A stretch of 64,000 bases of DNA from Halosolutus halophilus (GCF_022869805.1 NZ_CP094974.1:930001-994000), one strand, 5' to 3'; positions 24,546 to 33,754 are shown, counted from the stretch's first letter. The notes: generated from the letters alone by a model not told the origin. Translations and numbers: made by a program.

Positions 24546-26168
24546 ATGGAGCGCTGGCAACGGCGTGCGGCGAAGACGATCGGTGGCGTGGTCGTCCTGA
24601 TCGTCCTGACGTCGATCATCTATCACTACCTCATGGTCGCCGTCGAGGGCCGGTCGGGGAGCTACTTCCACTCGTCGCAGGTCGTCGTCGAGACCGTCAC
24701 GGGAACGGGGTACGGCTCCGACTCGCCGTGGGACTCGCCGCTCTCGAACCTCTTCGTGATGGCGATGGACCTCGGCACCTTCCTGATCCTGTTTATCGTC
24801 CTTCCGTACGTCTTCCAGCCGATTCTCGAGGAGACGCTCTCCCCCACCGTTCCCCGGACCACGGACCTGACCGACCACGTCGTCGTCTGCGGCTACTCGC
24901 CGCGGGGCGATCGGCTGGTCGACGAGTTCGAGGCTCGCGACGTCGACTACGTCGTCGTCGACGATGACGAACCGGAAGCGATCGAGTTGGACGATGCGGG
25001 CGTGTCGGTGGTCTACGGGGACCCCACGTCCGTCGAGACGCTCGATCGGGCACGGATCGACGAGGCTGCGTCGGTCGTGATCGACACCGAAGACGAGGTC
25101 GCGGCGAGCGTCGTGCTGGCCGTCAGGGAACGCTCCGATTCGATCCGTATCGTCGTCATGAGCAGCGATCTCACGCTCGAGCGCCCGCTGCGGTACGCCG
25201 GGGCCGATACCGTCGTGACGCCGCGACACCTGCTCGGACGGCGGATCGCCGAACGGATCCAGTCCGAGATCGATCCGCGACTGAGCGACGTGACGAGTCT
25301 CGGCGAGGACTTCTCCCTCGTCGAGGTGACGGTCTTCGAGGAGAGTCCGATCTGCGGGCAGACCCTCGCGGAGACCGGAGTCCTCGAGACGGAGGACGTG
25401 TCGATCGCCGGCCTCTGGACGGACGGCGAGTTCGTCAGTTCCCCCTCGCCGGACCTCGAGATCGACGAGAACACCGTGCTACTCCTCGCCGGGAGCGAAG
25501 CGCAACTGAAAGCCCTCGAGGCACGGACTGCGCCCGTCCGCCCGGAGCGAGCGCGCGTCGTCGTGGCCGGCTACGGCGAGGTCGGTTCGACGGTCCGGGA
25601 GCGACTTCGCGCGACCGACGCAGAGTGTACGGTCATCGACATCCGGGACGCCGAGGAGGTCGACGTCGTGGGCGACGTGACGAGGGAGTCGGTGCTCCAG
25701 CGAGCGGAACTCGAGACGGCGACCGTGTACGTCGTCACGATCGCAGACGACGACGAAGCGATTCTCTCGGTGCTCGTCGCCCGTGAACTCGCGTCCGACC
25801 TCGACATCGTCGTCCGGGTAAACGACTCGGAAAAGGAGAACAAGGCTCGGCGAGCCGGTGCCGACTACGTCCTCAGTCTCCCCGACATTAGCGGTCGATT
25901 GCTCGCTCTGGACGTACTCCGGGAGGAAATCCTCTCCTACGACCGGCAGCTACAGGTCGTCCGGTTCGAGGCCGACGACCTCGCGGGTCAGTCGCTCGCC
26001 GACACCGAAATTCCGGCGACCGACTGCATCCTCGTCGGCGTCGAGCGATCGGGCGAGATCCTCACGGACGTCCCGCCCGAGTTTCGGTTCGAGGGCGACG
26101 ACAGCCTCCTCCTCGCCGGCGACGACGAAGCGATCGACGCGTTCGAGTCGGCGTCCGAACCGGCCTGA
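24546..26168 (+). CDS. Two-TM potassium channel with double RCK (TrkA) module, copy 2
   Basis: 540 residues, co-linear with the gene before it: TM1 (TIGGVVVLIVLTSIIYHYLM), pore ETVTGTGYGSD, TM2 (VMAMDLGTFLILFIVLPYVF), then TrkA-N (VVVCGYSPRGDRL), TrkA-C (EVTVFEESPICGQTLAETG), a second TrkA-N (VVVAGYGEVGSTV) and TrkA-C (VRFEADDLAGQSLADTEI). Here both RCK glycine motifs are partly or fully intact. The filter reads GTGYG instead of TVGYG. The pair of about 110-bp-separated paralogues probably arose by duplication and may form homo- or hetero-tetramers that control K+ in a high-salt cell. Confidence 0.9.
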   Translation: MERWQRRAAKTIGGVVVLIVLTSIIYHYLMVAVEGRSGSYFHSSQVVVETVTGTGYGSDSPWDSPLSNLFVMAMDLGTFLILFIVLPYVFQPILEETLSPTVPRTTDLTDHVVVCGYSPRGDRLVDEFEARDVDYVVVDDDEPEAIELDDAGVSVVYGDPTSVETLDRARIDEAASVVIDTEDEVAASVVLAVRERSDSIRIVVMSSDLTLERPLRYAGADTVVTPRHLLGRRIAERIQSEIDPRLSDVTSLGEDFSLVEVTVFEESPICGQTLAETGVLETEDVSIAGLWTDGEFVSSPSPDLEIDENTVLLLAGSEAQLKALEARTAPVRPERARVVVAGYGEVGSTVRERLRATDAECTVIDIRDAEEVDVVGDVTRESVLQRAELETATVYVVTIADDDEAILSVLVARELASDLDIVVRVNDSEKENKARRAGADYVLSLPDISGRLLALDVLREEILSYDRQLQVVRFEADDLAGQSLADTEIPATDCILVGVERSGEILTDVPPEFRFEGDDSLLLAGDDEAIDAFESASEPA

Positions 26169-26250
26169 CAGGTCGGAATCCGAACCGACCCGACCGCTCC
26201 GGGGCGAGTCCGACGTCGGTCGACGGGCGGATACCCGCCGCAGCGACGCA

Positions 26251-26895
26251 CTACGCGGCGTCCCGGACGCGCTCGACGATGGCGTCAGCGTCGAACGGGT
26301 CGTCGACTTCCTCCCCGTCGACCAGGACCGTCGGCGTCTCGGTCACGCCGTTTTCGTCCCCGCGTTGCCAGTCGGCTGCGAGCGTCGGATAGTACGTCCC
26401 CTCGTCGAGAGCGTCGCGGACGACGGGCTCCTCGACGTCGGTTTCGTCGGCAGCGATCGCAGCCAGCCCGTCGTCACTCAGGTCGTCGGCCTCGATCACG
26501 GCCGCCTTGTAGGTGAAGAACTCGCCAGCGGGGTCGTCGTCCGTTCTCGTCTCCGCCTGGACCGCTCGCGCGGCGTTCGCCATCGCGATCGATCGATCGC
26601 CGGCCGGTAGCGGGAAGTCGTTGTGGCGGTAGGTCGCCTCGTCCGGTTCGAGGAGTCGGGCCTCGATGTCGGGGAACACGTCCGCCTGGAACTCGTGACA
26701 GTGGGGACAGGCGAAATCCTCGTAGACGTCGATCGGCACTGGCCCCGTTCCGATCGACGGTGCCGGTAGCTGATCGGGATCCGGATCGACGCCCTCGAGT
26801 TCGTCGGGAAGCGACGCCTCGAAAAGTGCCGTACAGCCGGCGAGCGAGAGGGTCGCTCCCGTGCCGGCCACGGTCAGAAACGAACGGCGGTGCAT
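26251..26895 (-). CDS. DsbA-family thioredoxin-fold lipoprotein
   Basis: 214 residues. The start at ATG 26895 gives MHRRSFLTVAGTGATLSLAG followed by Cys (lipobox), a Tat-type exported lipoprotein. The thioredoxin fold has the CPHC active site in VYEDFACPHCHEFQADVFPD and the cis-proline loop VTETPTVLVDG. It belongs to the DsbA/DSBA-like thiol oxidoreductases that act on exported proteins outside the membrane. It sits next to the heme A/O synthesis fusion gene transcribed in the same direction about 70 bp upstream, so it may assist cytochrome oxidase or cytochrome maturation, though that is inference. Confidence 0.92.
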   Translation of the reverse strand: MHRRSFLTVAGTGATLSLAGCTALFEASLPDELEGVDPDPDQLPAPSIGTGPVPIDVYEDFACPHCHEFQADVFPDIEARLLEPDEATYRHNDFPLPAGDRSIAMANAARAVQAETRTDDDPAGEFFTYKAAVIEADDLSDDGLAAIAADETDVEEPVVRDALDEGTYYPTLAADWQRGDENGVTETPTVLVDGEEVDDPFDADAIVERVRDAA

Positions 26896-26965
26896 TGGCT
26901 GCGGGTACGAACTGGACACTGTTAGGGATGCGGATTCCGGCGCGCGACGGTGCGTTCCGCCCCGG

Positions 26966-28399
26966 TCAGAACAGCGGTCCGGTGAGTGCGAGCGCGTCCA
27001 CGAGAATCGCGACGAGGATCGCACCGAGGAAGGCGTTCGAGGCGTGGAACGCCCGGAACGCCGCGGCTTCGGTCCGCTCGAAGTGCAGCCGGACGGCGGC
27101 CCAGAGGAAGACGCCCCCGAAGACCGCGACCGTCGTGGCGTACAGCGCGCCGAGGTCGGTGATCCAGGCCAGCGCGATCGTACTGACGAGCGTCGCCGCG
27201 ATGTAGTAGACGATGTGTTTCCGGGTCTCCGTCTCGCCGCGGACGACGGGCATCATCGGGAAGCCGCCGCGAGCGTAGTCGTCCTTGTACGCCAGCGCGA
27301 GGTTGTAGAAGTGCGCCGGCGTCCAGAGGAAGATGACGCCCGCGAGCGCGAGCGCGGGGAGTCCGATCTCGTTGGTGACCGCTGCCCAGCCGATCAGCGC
27401 GGGCAGCGCACCGGCGAACCCGCCGATGACCGTGTTCTGGACCGTGTTTGGCTTGAGCAGGAGCGTGTAGACGACGCTGTAGAAGAGGATCGCGGCGAAT
27501 CCGAGCGCCGCCGCGAGCCTGTTGATCGTCAGGAAGACGGTCATCGACGCCGCCGTCAGGAAGAGGCCAAAGAGCAAGGCGTTGCGAACCGGCACGAGGT
27601 CGGTCGCCAGCGGTCGATCGGACGTCCGGGCCATCTGCCGATCGACGTCGCGTTCGAGGACGTGATTGAACGTGCCCGAGGCGCCGATCGCGAGCACGCC
27701 GCCGCCGAGCGTGGCGACGATCGTGGCAGCGTCGAGTTCCGGCCCCGCGGCGAGGGCCATCCCCGCGGCGGCGACGAGACAGAGCAGCCACATCAGCCGC
27801 GGCTTCATCATCTTGAAGTACGCGAACGCGGTCAACCGAGCGCGGGCGAGCCAGCCCGCGGGCAGCGTGCGTTCGGCTGCCGATCCCGTCGGGTCCTCGA
27901 TCGGCTCCGGCTGTTCGATGGCGTCGTCCTCCTGGCCGGTCGCGAGTTCCAGGTCCCACGCGAGCGCGAGGACGACCGCCGTGAAGATCACGAGTCCGAG
28001 CGCGAGGTGGAGTCCCGGGACGATCGCGGCGGGGCCGACCGTCGCCGTCACGGCACCGACGCCGACCTGGACGACGTAGAGGACCGCTCCCGCGAGCAGG
28101 GTCGCCCGGACGCGACGGGAGACGTCACCCAGCGCAGCGCAGACCGCAGTCGCCGCGACGAGGACGCCGACGAGCACGGCGGCGATCCGGTGGCCCCACG
28201 CGATCGCGAGTTCCGTCTGGCTGAGGGGATCGGTCGGGGCGTGACAGGTCGGCCACGTCGTACACGCCGAGGCCGCGTTCGTGAGCGACGTCGTTGCCCC
28301 GACGATCAACAGGAGGTAGACGCCGACCGCAGTCGCTGCGAGCAGCGCGGAGAACCGTCGGTGCGTGTCGATCGGTCGGGGAAACGACTCGGTTGTCAC
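26966..28399 (-). CDS. ctaB: CtaA-half/CtaB fusion: heme A-synthase-like + protoheme IX farnesyltransferase
   Basis: 477 residues from the GTG at 28399 (TTESFPRPIDTHRRFSALL follows). Residues about 15-150 form four transmembrane helices like half of a CtaA/COX15 heme A synthase, with His in WGHRIAAVLVG and GLHLALGLVIF and a Cys-containing loop (ACTTWPTCHAP). After an acidic linker, residues about 185-477 are a UbiA-family heme O synthase: FNHVLERDVDRQMARTSDRP (NxxxDxxxD prenyl-diphosphate site), LLLKPNTVQNTVIGGFAGAL, YKDDYARGGFPMMPVV. The product supplies heme O/A for terminal oxidases. Combined CtaA-like/CtaB proteins are known in haloarchaea. Confidence 0.92.
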   Translation of the reverse strand: MTTESFPRPIDTHRRFSALLAATAVGVYLLLIVGATTSLTNAASACTTWPTCHAPTDPLSQTELAIAWGHRIAAVLVGVLVAATAVCAALGDVSRRVRATLLAGAVLYVVQVGVGAVTATVGPAAIVPGLHLALGLVIFTAVVLALAWDLELATGQEDDAIEQPEPIEDPTGSAAERTLPAGWLARARLTAFAYFKMMKPRLMWLLCLVAAAGMALAAGPELDAATIVATLGGGVLAIGASGTFNHVLERDVDRQMARTSDRPLATDLVPVRNALLFGLFLTAASMTVFLTINRLAAALGFAAILFYSVVYTLLLKPNTVQNTVIGGFAGALPALIGWAAVTNEIGLPALALAGVIFLWTPAHFYNLALAYKDDYARGGFPMMPVVRGETETRKHIVYYIAATLVSTIALAWITDLGALYATTVAVFGGVFLWAAVRLHFERTEAAAFRAFHASNAFLGAILVAILVDALALTGPLF

Positions 28400-28508
28400 G
28401 GCTGTTCTCGTCTGAATCCTTCGGCTCCGGCTATTTATTCGTCCCGCTTTTGCGCCCCCGCAGTCGTCGGGTCCCGGCTCGCAGCGAGCGCCCGTCGACC
28501 CAACACCC

Positions 28509-28838
28509 ATGGTGGGCCCTCCCGTTCGTGGTGGTACTGTGGCGACGGGCGACTCCGATACCGCGTCAGCAGCGTCCTCCCCGGTCCCGACGACGGATCG
28601 TGGCCCCGAGCCGGCCGTTCGGTGTCCGTACTGCGGCCAGCCGTTCCGGGACCGGCGCCTGCAGCGCCTCCACTGTGGCCGCGTACACCCCCATCGGCTC
28701 TCCGATCGCGAGCGTGCCGCCTTCGAACGGGCGCTGCGCGAGGAACGCGCCGCGATTCGTCGCTTCCGCCTCCACGTCCTCGGCGGACTCGTCCTGCTGT
28801 ACTTCGTCTTTCTGCTCACGTACGCGATCGTCACGTGA
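28509..28838 (+). CDS. Zinc-finger protein with C-terminal transmembrane helix
   Basis: 109 residues. A zinc-finger motif RCPYCGQPFRDRRLQRLHCG with HPHRL (C-x2-C and later His residues, C2H2-like) is followed by a charged helix (ERAAFERALREERAAIRRF) and one transmembrane helix (LHVLGGLVLLYFVFLLTYAI) at the C-terminus. It is divergent from the ctaA/ctaB fusion across 109 bp, and haloarchaeal genes of this kind often flank it. A role in oxidase assembly or regulation is only a positional guess. The first 30 residues look disordered, so the start could be later. Confidence 0.72.
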   Translation: MVGPPVRGGTVATGDSDTASAASSPVPTTDRGPEPAVRCPYCGQPFRDRRLQRLHCGRVHPHRLSDRERAAFERALREERAAIRRFRLHVLGGLVLLYFVFLLTYAIVT

Positions 28839-28969
28839 GGTGGTGCGATGCGTGAGGTGGTGCGACGACTGCGGTGCGTGATGAGGCCAGACATCGTCGG
28901 TGTCGATCGGTTCGACGACGTCGCCGCGTGACTGCTCGATCGTCGGACGGTACGCGTCCGATCGAGGGC

Positions 28970-29266
28970 TTACATTCCCATATCTTCGGCCGCCGGCGGA
29001 ACCGGGAGGTCGTGCGGTGAGACGCCGAGCAGTTCCCCGGCGTGATCGAGCGCCATGTCGAACCCGTAGTAGCGCTCGAGTTCGTCGCCGTCCGCGGTCG
29101 ATCGCACCTTCAACATCGCGTACCCCTCGACGTTCTGGGCGATCGCGGCGGTCCCGCTGGCGCGAGTCGCGTCGTCGATCGATCGCAACTCGAGTATCCG
29201 TTCCGTCGCCGTCTCCTCGTAGGTCGCCCGGATCCCGTTCGCCTCGGCAGTCTGGTCGTCGGTCAT
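28970..29266 (-). CDS. Conserved haloarchaeal hypothetical protein, 98 aa
   Basis: From the ATG at 29266: MTDDQTAEANGIRATYEETA, then RILELRSIDDATRASGTAAI, EGYAMLKVRSTADGDELERY, and a hydrophobic-tailed C-terminus GVSPHDLPVPPAAEDMGM. It looks like a small soluble alpha/beta protein with good coding composition. The frame is open far upstream, but this is the antisense of the plus-strand gene. It is divergent from the DUF3267 gene. Function unknown. Confidence 0.68.
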   Translation of the reverse strand: MTDDQTAEANGIRATYEETATERILELRSIDDATRASGTAAIAQNVEGYAMLKVRSTADGDELERYYGFDMALDHAGELLGVSPHDLPVPPAAEDMGM

Positions 29267-29389
29267 GCCCGACAATCGGGAATCGACCACCGGGAACCTG
29301 TCGGTTTCGGCGGCCGGCGGTCGCGAACCCGCGGACGCGACTCGATCTACACCGACACGGCTTTTTCGCCCCTCTCGAGAGTGTGGATC

Positions 29390-30292
29390 GTGACAGCGAC
29401 GGATTCCGACGCGGCCCCGGAACCGCGGCCGATCGCGACCGTTCGCTCGACGCGAACGGTCGCCGCCCGGACGATCGCCGTCTCCGTGGTCGCCTTCTTC
29501 GGCTTCGCGTACGCGTTCGGCCGGCTTCGCGGGGCGATCCACGCCGAGCCGTTCGAACCGATCGTCGTTCCGGCGGTCGCACCGTCGACGGTCCTCGGCT
29601 GGCTCGTCGTCGCCCTCGGAGTCGTCGCGCTCGTCGTCGTCCCGCACGAACTCCTCCACGGGGTGTTCATGGCCCGGTACGGTGGCACTCCTTCCTACGG
29701 CGTCGGGGTCTCGAACTTCCTCCTGCCGTACGCCTACGCCACGACGGGCGGGACGAGCTACACGCGCAATCAGTTGCTCGTCGCCCTGCTCGCCCCATTC
29801 GTCGGCATCACGGCCGTTGGCCTCGCCGCGATGACGATCGTCCAGTCCTCGCTCCTCGTGGTGGCGCTCGCCGCGAACGCCGCCGGCTCGGTGGGCGACC
29901 TCCGAATGGCCGCCACGCTGGCGCGGTATCCGGCCACCGTCCGGGTCGCGGAACGTCCACACGCCGACGCGCAGGGGTTCGCCGTCTACGGTTCGTCCGC
30001 TGTCGCCGCCGATCGCGGCCCCCGCTGGGACGCGGCCTCGTCTATCGCCGCGGGAACCGTCGGCACCCTCGTCCTGAGCACGGCGACGCTGGGCGCACTC
30101 GTCTTCCACGCCCTCGCCGTCGGCACCGGGGACGTGATCGTCGGCGGCGACGGCTGGCTGCTCTTACGCCACGAACTCCAGGCAGACGGCACCGTGCACC
30201 TCGAACTCGGGGCCCGGCTCCTGCTCGCCGTGTCGATCGCCGGCGGCTTCGCGTGGACGGCGATCGATCGGGCGCGGAGTAGATTCGGATAG
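29390..30292 (+). CDS. DUF3267-like membrane metalloprotease
   Basis: About 300 residues, starting with GTG at 29390 or 29381. A multi-pass membrane protein with the zinc-protease motif HELLH in VVVPHELLHGVFMARYGGTP, and YGVGVSNFLLPYAYATTGGT and YTRNQLLVALLAPFVGITAV around helices 3 and 4. NAAGSVGDLRMAATL gives the Asp typical of site-2-like zincins. About six hydrophobic segments are visible. Substrate unknown; may process membrane proteins. The long frame upstream of 29381 is antisense to another gene and lacks protein-like quality. Confidence 0.83.
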   Translation: MTATDSDAAPEPRPIATVRSTRTVAARTIAVSVVAFFGFAYAFGRLRGAIHAEPFEPIVVPAVAPSTVLGWLVVALGVVALVVVPHELLHGVFMARYGGTPSYGVGVSNFLLPYAYATTGGTSYTRNQLLVALLAPFVGITAVGLAAMTIVQSSLLVVALAANAAGSVGDLRMAATLARYPATVRVAERPHADAQGFAVYGSSAVAADRGPRWDAASSIAAGTVGTLVLSTATLGALVFHALAVGTGDVIVGGDGWLLLRHELQADGTVHLELGARLLLAVSIAGGFAWTAIDRARSRFG

Positions 30293-30354
30293 CGATCGGG
30301 CGCGGAACGGGACCAGATCGGAACCTTCGAGCGGTTGCCGTACGACGTCGACGC

Positions 30355-30648
30355 ATGGCGAAGTGGCTCCGGAGCGGCCGGCGACGCGATATCTGTATCC
30401 TGCTCGCGGCCGGCGGCGAGATGCGCGGCCAGCAATTGAAATCCGACCTCGAATCGCACTACGACGATCGGCTCGAGCCGAAGGCGTTCTACGGCTCGCT
30501 GTCGGCGCTGGTCGACGCCGGGTTCGTGGAGAAGCGAACGGAGGGGATCCACGACGTCTACGCGCTGACCGACGCGGGCGAGCGGCGGGTGAACGAACAC
30601 TACGAGTGGATGCGATCGTGTCTCGAGGCGGAAGGCGATCCGGGGTGA
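30355..30648 (+). CDS. PadR-family winged-helix regulator
   Basis: 97 residues matching the PadR DNA-binding domain: RRRDICILLAAGGEMRGQQL, KSDLESHYDDRLEPKAFYGS, LSALVDAGFVEKRTEGIHDV and YALTDAGERRVNEHYEWM. The YALTDAGERR wing is diagnostic. It lacks the long C-terminal dimerisation domain, as is usual in small archaeal PadR proteins. It lies 62 bp after the metalloprotease gene and may regulate it or act elsewhere. Confidence 0.9.
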   Translation: MAKWLRSGRRRDICILLAAGGEMRGQQLKSDLESHYDDRLEPKAFYGSLSALVDAGFVEKRTEGIHDVYALTDAGERRVNEHYEWMRSCLEAEGDPG

Positions 30649-30705
30649 TCGACCCCGTCGACGGGCGACGTTCAGCCTCGATCGAATCCGATCGGATCGA
30701 CCGGC

Positions 30706-31851
30706 TTACTCGTCGAGCAGTTGATCGCCGATCGTGTTGCGCAGCACTTCGCTCGTGCCCTCGTAGATCTCGTTGAGTTTGGCGTCGCGGTAGAACCGCT
30801 CGGCGGCGAAGTCCTTCGTGTAGCCGTAGCCGCCGTGGATCTGGATCCCCTCGTTTGCGACCTCGCGACTCACTTCGGAGGCGTAGAGTTTGGCCTGGGC
30901 GGCGTCCTTGATGTAGTTCTCGCCGCGGATCTTCTTGTCCGCCGCCCTGTGCATCAGCATCTTCGCGGCCTGGATCTTGGTGTCCATGTCGGCGAGTTTG
31001 TGCTTGATCGACTGGAACTCGCCGATCGGCTGGCCGAACTGCTCGCGCTCGTTCGCGTAGTCGCGGGCCCCCTCGAAGGCGGCGCGGGCGATGCCGACGC
31101 CGCGGGCGGCGATCGTGATGCGGCCGCCGTTCAGAGTCTTCAGCGCGTGGACGAACCCATCACCCTCCTCGCCGAGGCGGCGGTCCTCGGGAATCCGGAG
31201 GTCGTCGAAGCGGAGTTCGGCCGTCGGACAGCCCTTGTCTCCGAGTTTCTCCTCGGTGCCCTCGACGTAGAAGCCGACGTCCTCCCCGGGTCGGACGATA
31301 AAGGAGGAGATGCCCTTGTTGCCGGCGTCCGGGTCGGTCTTCGCGAAGAGGGTGACCGTGTCCGCGACCGAGCCGTTCGAGATCCAGAGTTTGCCGCCGT
31401 CGATGACGTACTCGTCGCCGTCTTTCTCCGCCGTCGTTTCCATCGCCGGGACGTCACTGCCGGCCCCGGCTTCCGAGAGGGCGAACGCGCCGACGTCCCG
31501 CCCTTCCGCGAGCGGCGTCAGGTACGTCTCCTTCTGGGACTCGTCGCCGAACTCGTAGAGCATGTTGCCCGCCAGCGAGGTGTGGGCGGCGACGATCGTT
31601 CCCAGGCCGCCCGAACCCCGCGAGATTTCTTCGAGGCCGATCGCGTAGGAGTGGTAGTCGAGGCCGGCACCGCCGTACTCCTCGGGGAAGGGCATACCCA
31701 TCAGCCCGAGGTCCGCCATCTCGCTCACGAGGTCGTGGGGGAACTCGTCGTCGTGGTCGATCTCGTCCGCGATGGGGACGACCTCTTCGTCGACGAACTC
31801 CGATACCATGTCCCGGATCTGCTGTTGCTCGGCAGAGAGCGCAAAGTCCAT
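30706..31851 (-). CDS. Acyl-CoA dehydrogenase
   Basis: 381 residues, full length for the family. It oxidises acyl-CoA to enoyl-CoA with FAD. Signatures: FALSEAGAGSDVPAMETTA, YVIDGGKLWISNGSVADTVT, RITIAARGVGIARAAFEGAR, and C-terminal QIHGGYGYTKDFAAERFYRD with the catalytic base region AKLNEIYEGTSEVLRNTIG (Glu in YEGTSE). It starts at the ATG at 31851 (MDFALSAEQQQIRDMV). Chain-length preference cannot be told from sequence. The 3-hydroxyacyl-CoA dehydrogenase at 35135 belongs to the same pathway. Confidence 0.95.
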   Translation of the reverse strand: MDFALSAEQQQIRDMVSEFVDEEVVPIADEIDHDDEFPHDLVSEMADLGLMGMPFPEEYGGAGLDYHSYAIGLEEISRGSGGLGTIVAAHTSLAGNMLYEFGDESQKETYLTPLAEGRDVGAFALSEAGAGSDVPAMETTAEKDGDEYVIDGGKLWISNGSVADTVTLFAKTDPDAGNKGISSFIVRPGEDVGFYVEGTEEKLGDKGCPTAELRFDDLRIPEDRRLGEEGDGFVHALKTLNGGRITIAARGVGIARAAFEGARDYANEREQFGQPIGEFQSIKHKLADMDTKIQAAKMLMHRAADKKIRGENYIKDAAQAKLYASEVSREVANEGIQIHGGYGYTKDFAAERFYRDAKLNEIYEGTSEVLRNTIGDQLLDE

Positions 31852-32054
31852 AGCGGGAGTATCGGCCGGTCGCTTCTTTACTGTTTTTGTACGGAAATCA
31901 CGTTGTCAGGTGTGGTCCGGGCCCCGACCCCGCCGACGAGAGGCGACTGGCACTGCCGACAGCAGGATCCGATCGCCCACTTTTGTCAACGATCGGAATA
32001 TCCCGCCGGGACCGCGGCGTTTTTCCGGGATGGGAACAAACCAAACGCGAGTAG

Positions 32055-33101
32055 ATGACCACGGGCCAGCACGAAGGGACAGCCGAATCCGACCTCGAGT
32101 GGTGTTTCGAGGCGGTTCATGGCGTTTCGCGGACTTTTTCGATCACTATCGATCGGCTCGAAGAACCGATGTCGAGACATATCTGTCTGGGATATCTCCT
32201 CTGTCGCGTCGCTGATACCATCGAGGACGCCGGCCACATCCCGCCGGAGACGCAGGCCGACCTGTTGACCGGGTACGATCGGTTGCTCGATACGGACGCC
32301 GACATGACGGTCGAGGCGTTCATGGCCGACGTCGAACCGTGGATCCCGGACGATCCCAACGAGGACTGGAAGGTCGTCGCCGAGACGCCGCGAGTCCTCC
32401 GGACGTTCGACGCCCTCGACGACGAACCGCGGGAGATCATGCGCGAACCCGTCCGCGAACTCGTCGGCGGGATGGCGATGTTCACCGATCGATACGCCGA
32501 GGAGGGCGGGCTACGCCTGCAGACGCTCGAGGAACTCGAGGAGTACTGCTGGTACGCCGCCGGAACCGTCGGCAAACTCATCACCGGACTCGTCGCCCGT
32601 GGGGCTTCACAGGACCGTGCGGACGAACTGCGTGCGAACGCGCGATCGTTCGCACTCCTCTTGCAACTGGTCAATATCGCCAAAGACGTCGAGAACGACT
32701 ACCACGAGGAGAACAACGTCTACCTGCCGGCCGAGTGGCTCGCGGAGGAAGACGTTACCGTCGAGGGCGTGACCGACGCGTCGAACCACAGCGGCGTCAC
32801 GAACGTCATCAGGCGCGTCACCGGCCGTGCCGAAACCTACCTCGACGACGCCCAGCGCTACCTCGAGGTCGTCCCGGAGAGTCACGGCAACCGCCTCTCG
32901 GCGTGGGCGATTCCCTACCTGCTCGCGGTCGGGACGATGCGGGAACTTCGCGAACGGCCCGAGGACGTCATCCGGGAGGGCGACGTGAAGGTCTCCCGAG
33001 CGGAGGTGTTCGCCCTCCTCCAGCAGTTCGACGACGGCGTCTCGCGATCGAACCTCGCCGACCTTCGCACGAAGATGGCCGAAAAACCGTTGCATCACTG
33101 A
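32055..33101 (+). CDS. Squalene/phytoene synthase family, probably squalene synthase
   Basis: 348 residues. The two Asp-rich prenyl-diphosphate motifs are CRVADTIEDAG and NIAKDVENDYHEENNVYLP. EYCWYAAGTVGKLITGLVA also matches. The DTIED first motif and the extended NVYLP region are nearer to squalene synthases than to phytoene synthases. Haloarchaea make squalene as a major membrane neutral lipid from farnesyl diphosphate. It is isolated from other lipid genes and has its own spacer of about 200 bp before the ATG. Confidence 0.88.
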   Translation: MTTGQHEGTAESDLEWCFEAVHGVSRTFSITIDRLEEPMSRHICLGYLLCRVADTIEDAGHIPPETQADLLTGYDRLLDTDADMTVEAFMADVEPWIPDDPNEDWKVVAETPRVLRTFDALDDEPREIMREPVRELVGGMAMFTDRYAEEGGLRLQTLEELEEYCWYAAGTVGKLITGLVARGASQDRADELRANARSFALLLQLVNIAKDVENDYHEENNVYLPAEWLAEEDVTVEGVTDASNHSGVTNVIRRVTGRAETYLDDAQRYLEVVPESHGNRLSAWAIPYLLAVGTMRELRERPEDVIREGDVKVSRAEVFALLQQFDDGVSRSNLADLRTKMAEKPLHH

Positions 33102-33190
33102 GCAACCGCCGGACCGCCGTCTCGACCCGGGCGTCGATCGGACCCGCGCTGGAACAGCAATGGTATCAGTCGTGGTTGTCACGAAGGAGT

Positions 33191-33679
33191 ATGTACTGTC
33201 CGTCGTGCGGAGAGGAAATTTCGGCGTCGAGTGCGTACTGCCAGCACTGCGGGGCCGCGCTTTCGGAGGCCGGCGACGACGTCCGGGACGCTGGCGCCGA
33301 CGAGTGGGGGACGACGAGGTCGGCCGATCGAGGCCCCGACGTCGAACCCGCCGGGTACGGGTCCGGGCCGTCGACCGACGCCGAGACGCTCGCCGCCCTC
33401 GGTCACGTGCTGGCGCTGTTCACGTGGGCGATCGGTCCGGCCGTGCTCCTGCTTTCGACCGACGACGAGTTCGTTCGCGAGAACGCGACGAACGCGATCA
33501 ACTGGCAGCTATCGTTCGCGATTTACATGCTGGTATCGCTGGTGTTGACGCTCGTTATCGTCGGTATCTTCGCCGCGATCCTCGTCGGCCTGCTCGACAC
33601 GGTGTTCTGTATCGTCGCGGCGGTGAAAGCCGCGGACGGGGAGACCTGGGAGTATCCGCTCACGATCGATTTCTTCTGA
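33191..33679 (+). CDS. Zinc-ribbon DUF4870-like membrane protein
   Basis: 162 residues. Two CxxC pairs at the N-terminus (MYCPSCGEEISASSAYCQHC) form a zinc ribbon, followed by a Gly/Ser/Asp-rich linker. The DUF4870 (Tic20-like) domain has TLAALGHVLALFTWAIGPAV, NATNAINWQLSFAIYMLVSL and FCIVAAVKAADGETWEYPLT, giving about three transmembrane helices. Function unknown. It starts at the ATG at 33191, which begins the zinc ribbon. Confidence 0.82.
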   Translation: MYCPSCGEEISASSAYCQHCGAALSEAGDDVRDAGADEWGTTRSADRGPDVEPAGYGSGPSTDAETLAALGHVLALFTWAIGPAVLLLSTDDEFVRENATNAINWQLSFAIYMLVSLVLTLVIVGIFAAILVGLLDTVFCIVAAVKAADGETWEYPLTIDFF

Positions 33680-33754
33680 GACGACCGGCGAATCGCGATC
33701 GACTCCGAACGTCCTCAGCGAGAAACTGCCCGGGAGTGCCGCTCCGTCGCCGAA

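Noticed and set aside
31968-31997. TCCGATCG/CGATCGGA inverted repeat before squalene synthase
   Set aside because: GATCG strings are very frequent in this genome, so an 8-bp pair is expected by chance.
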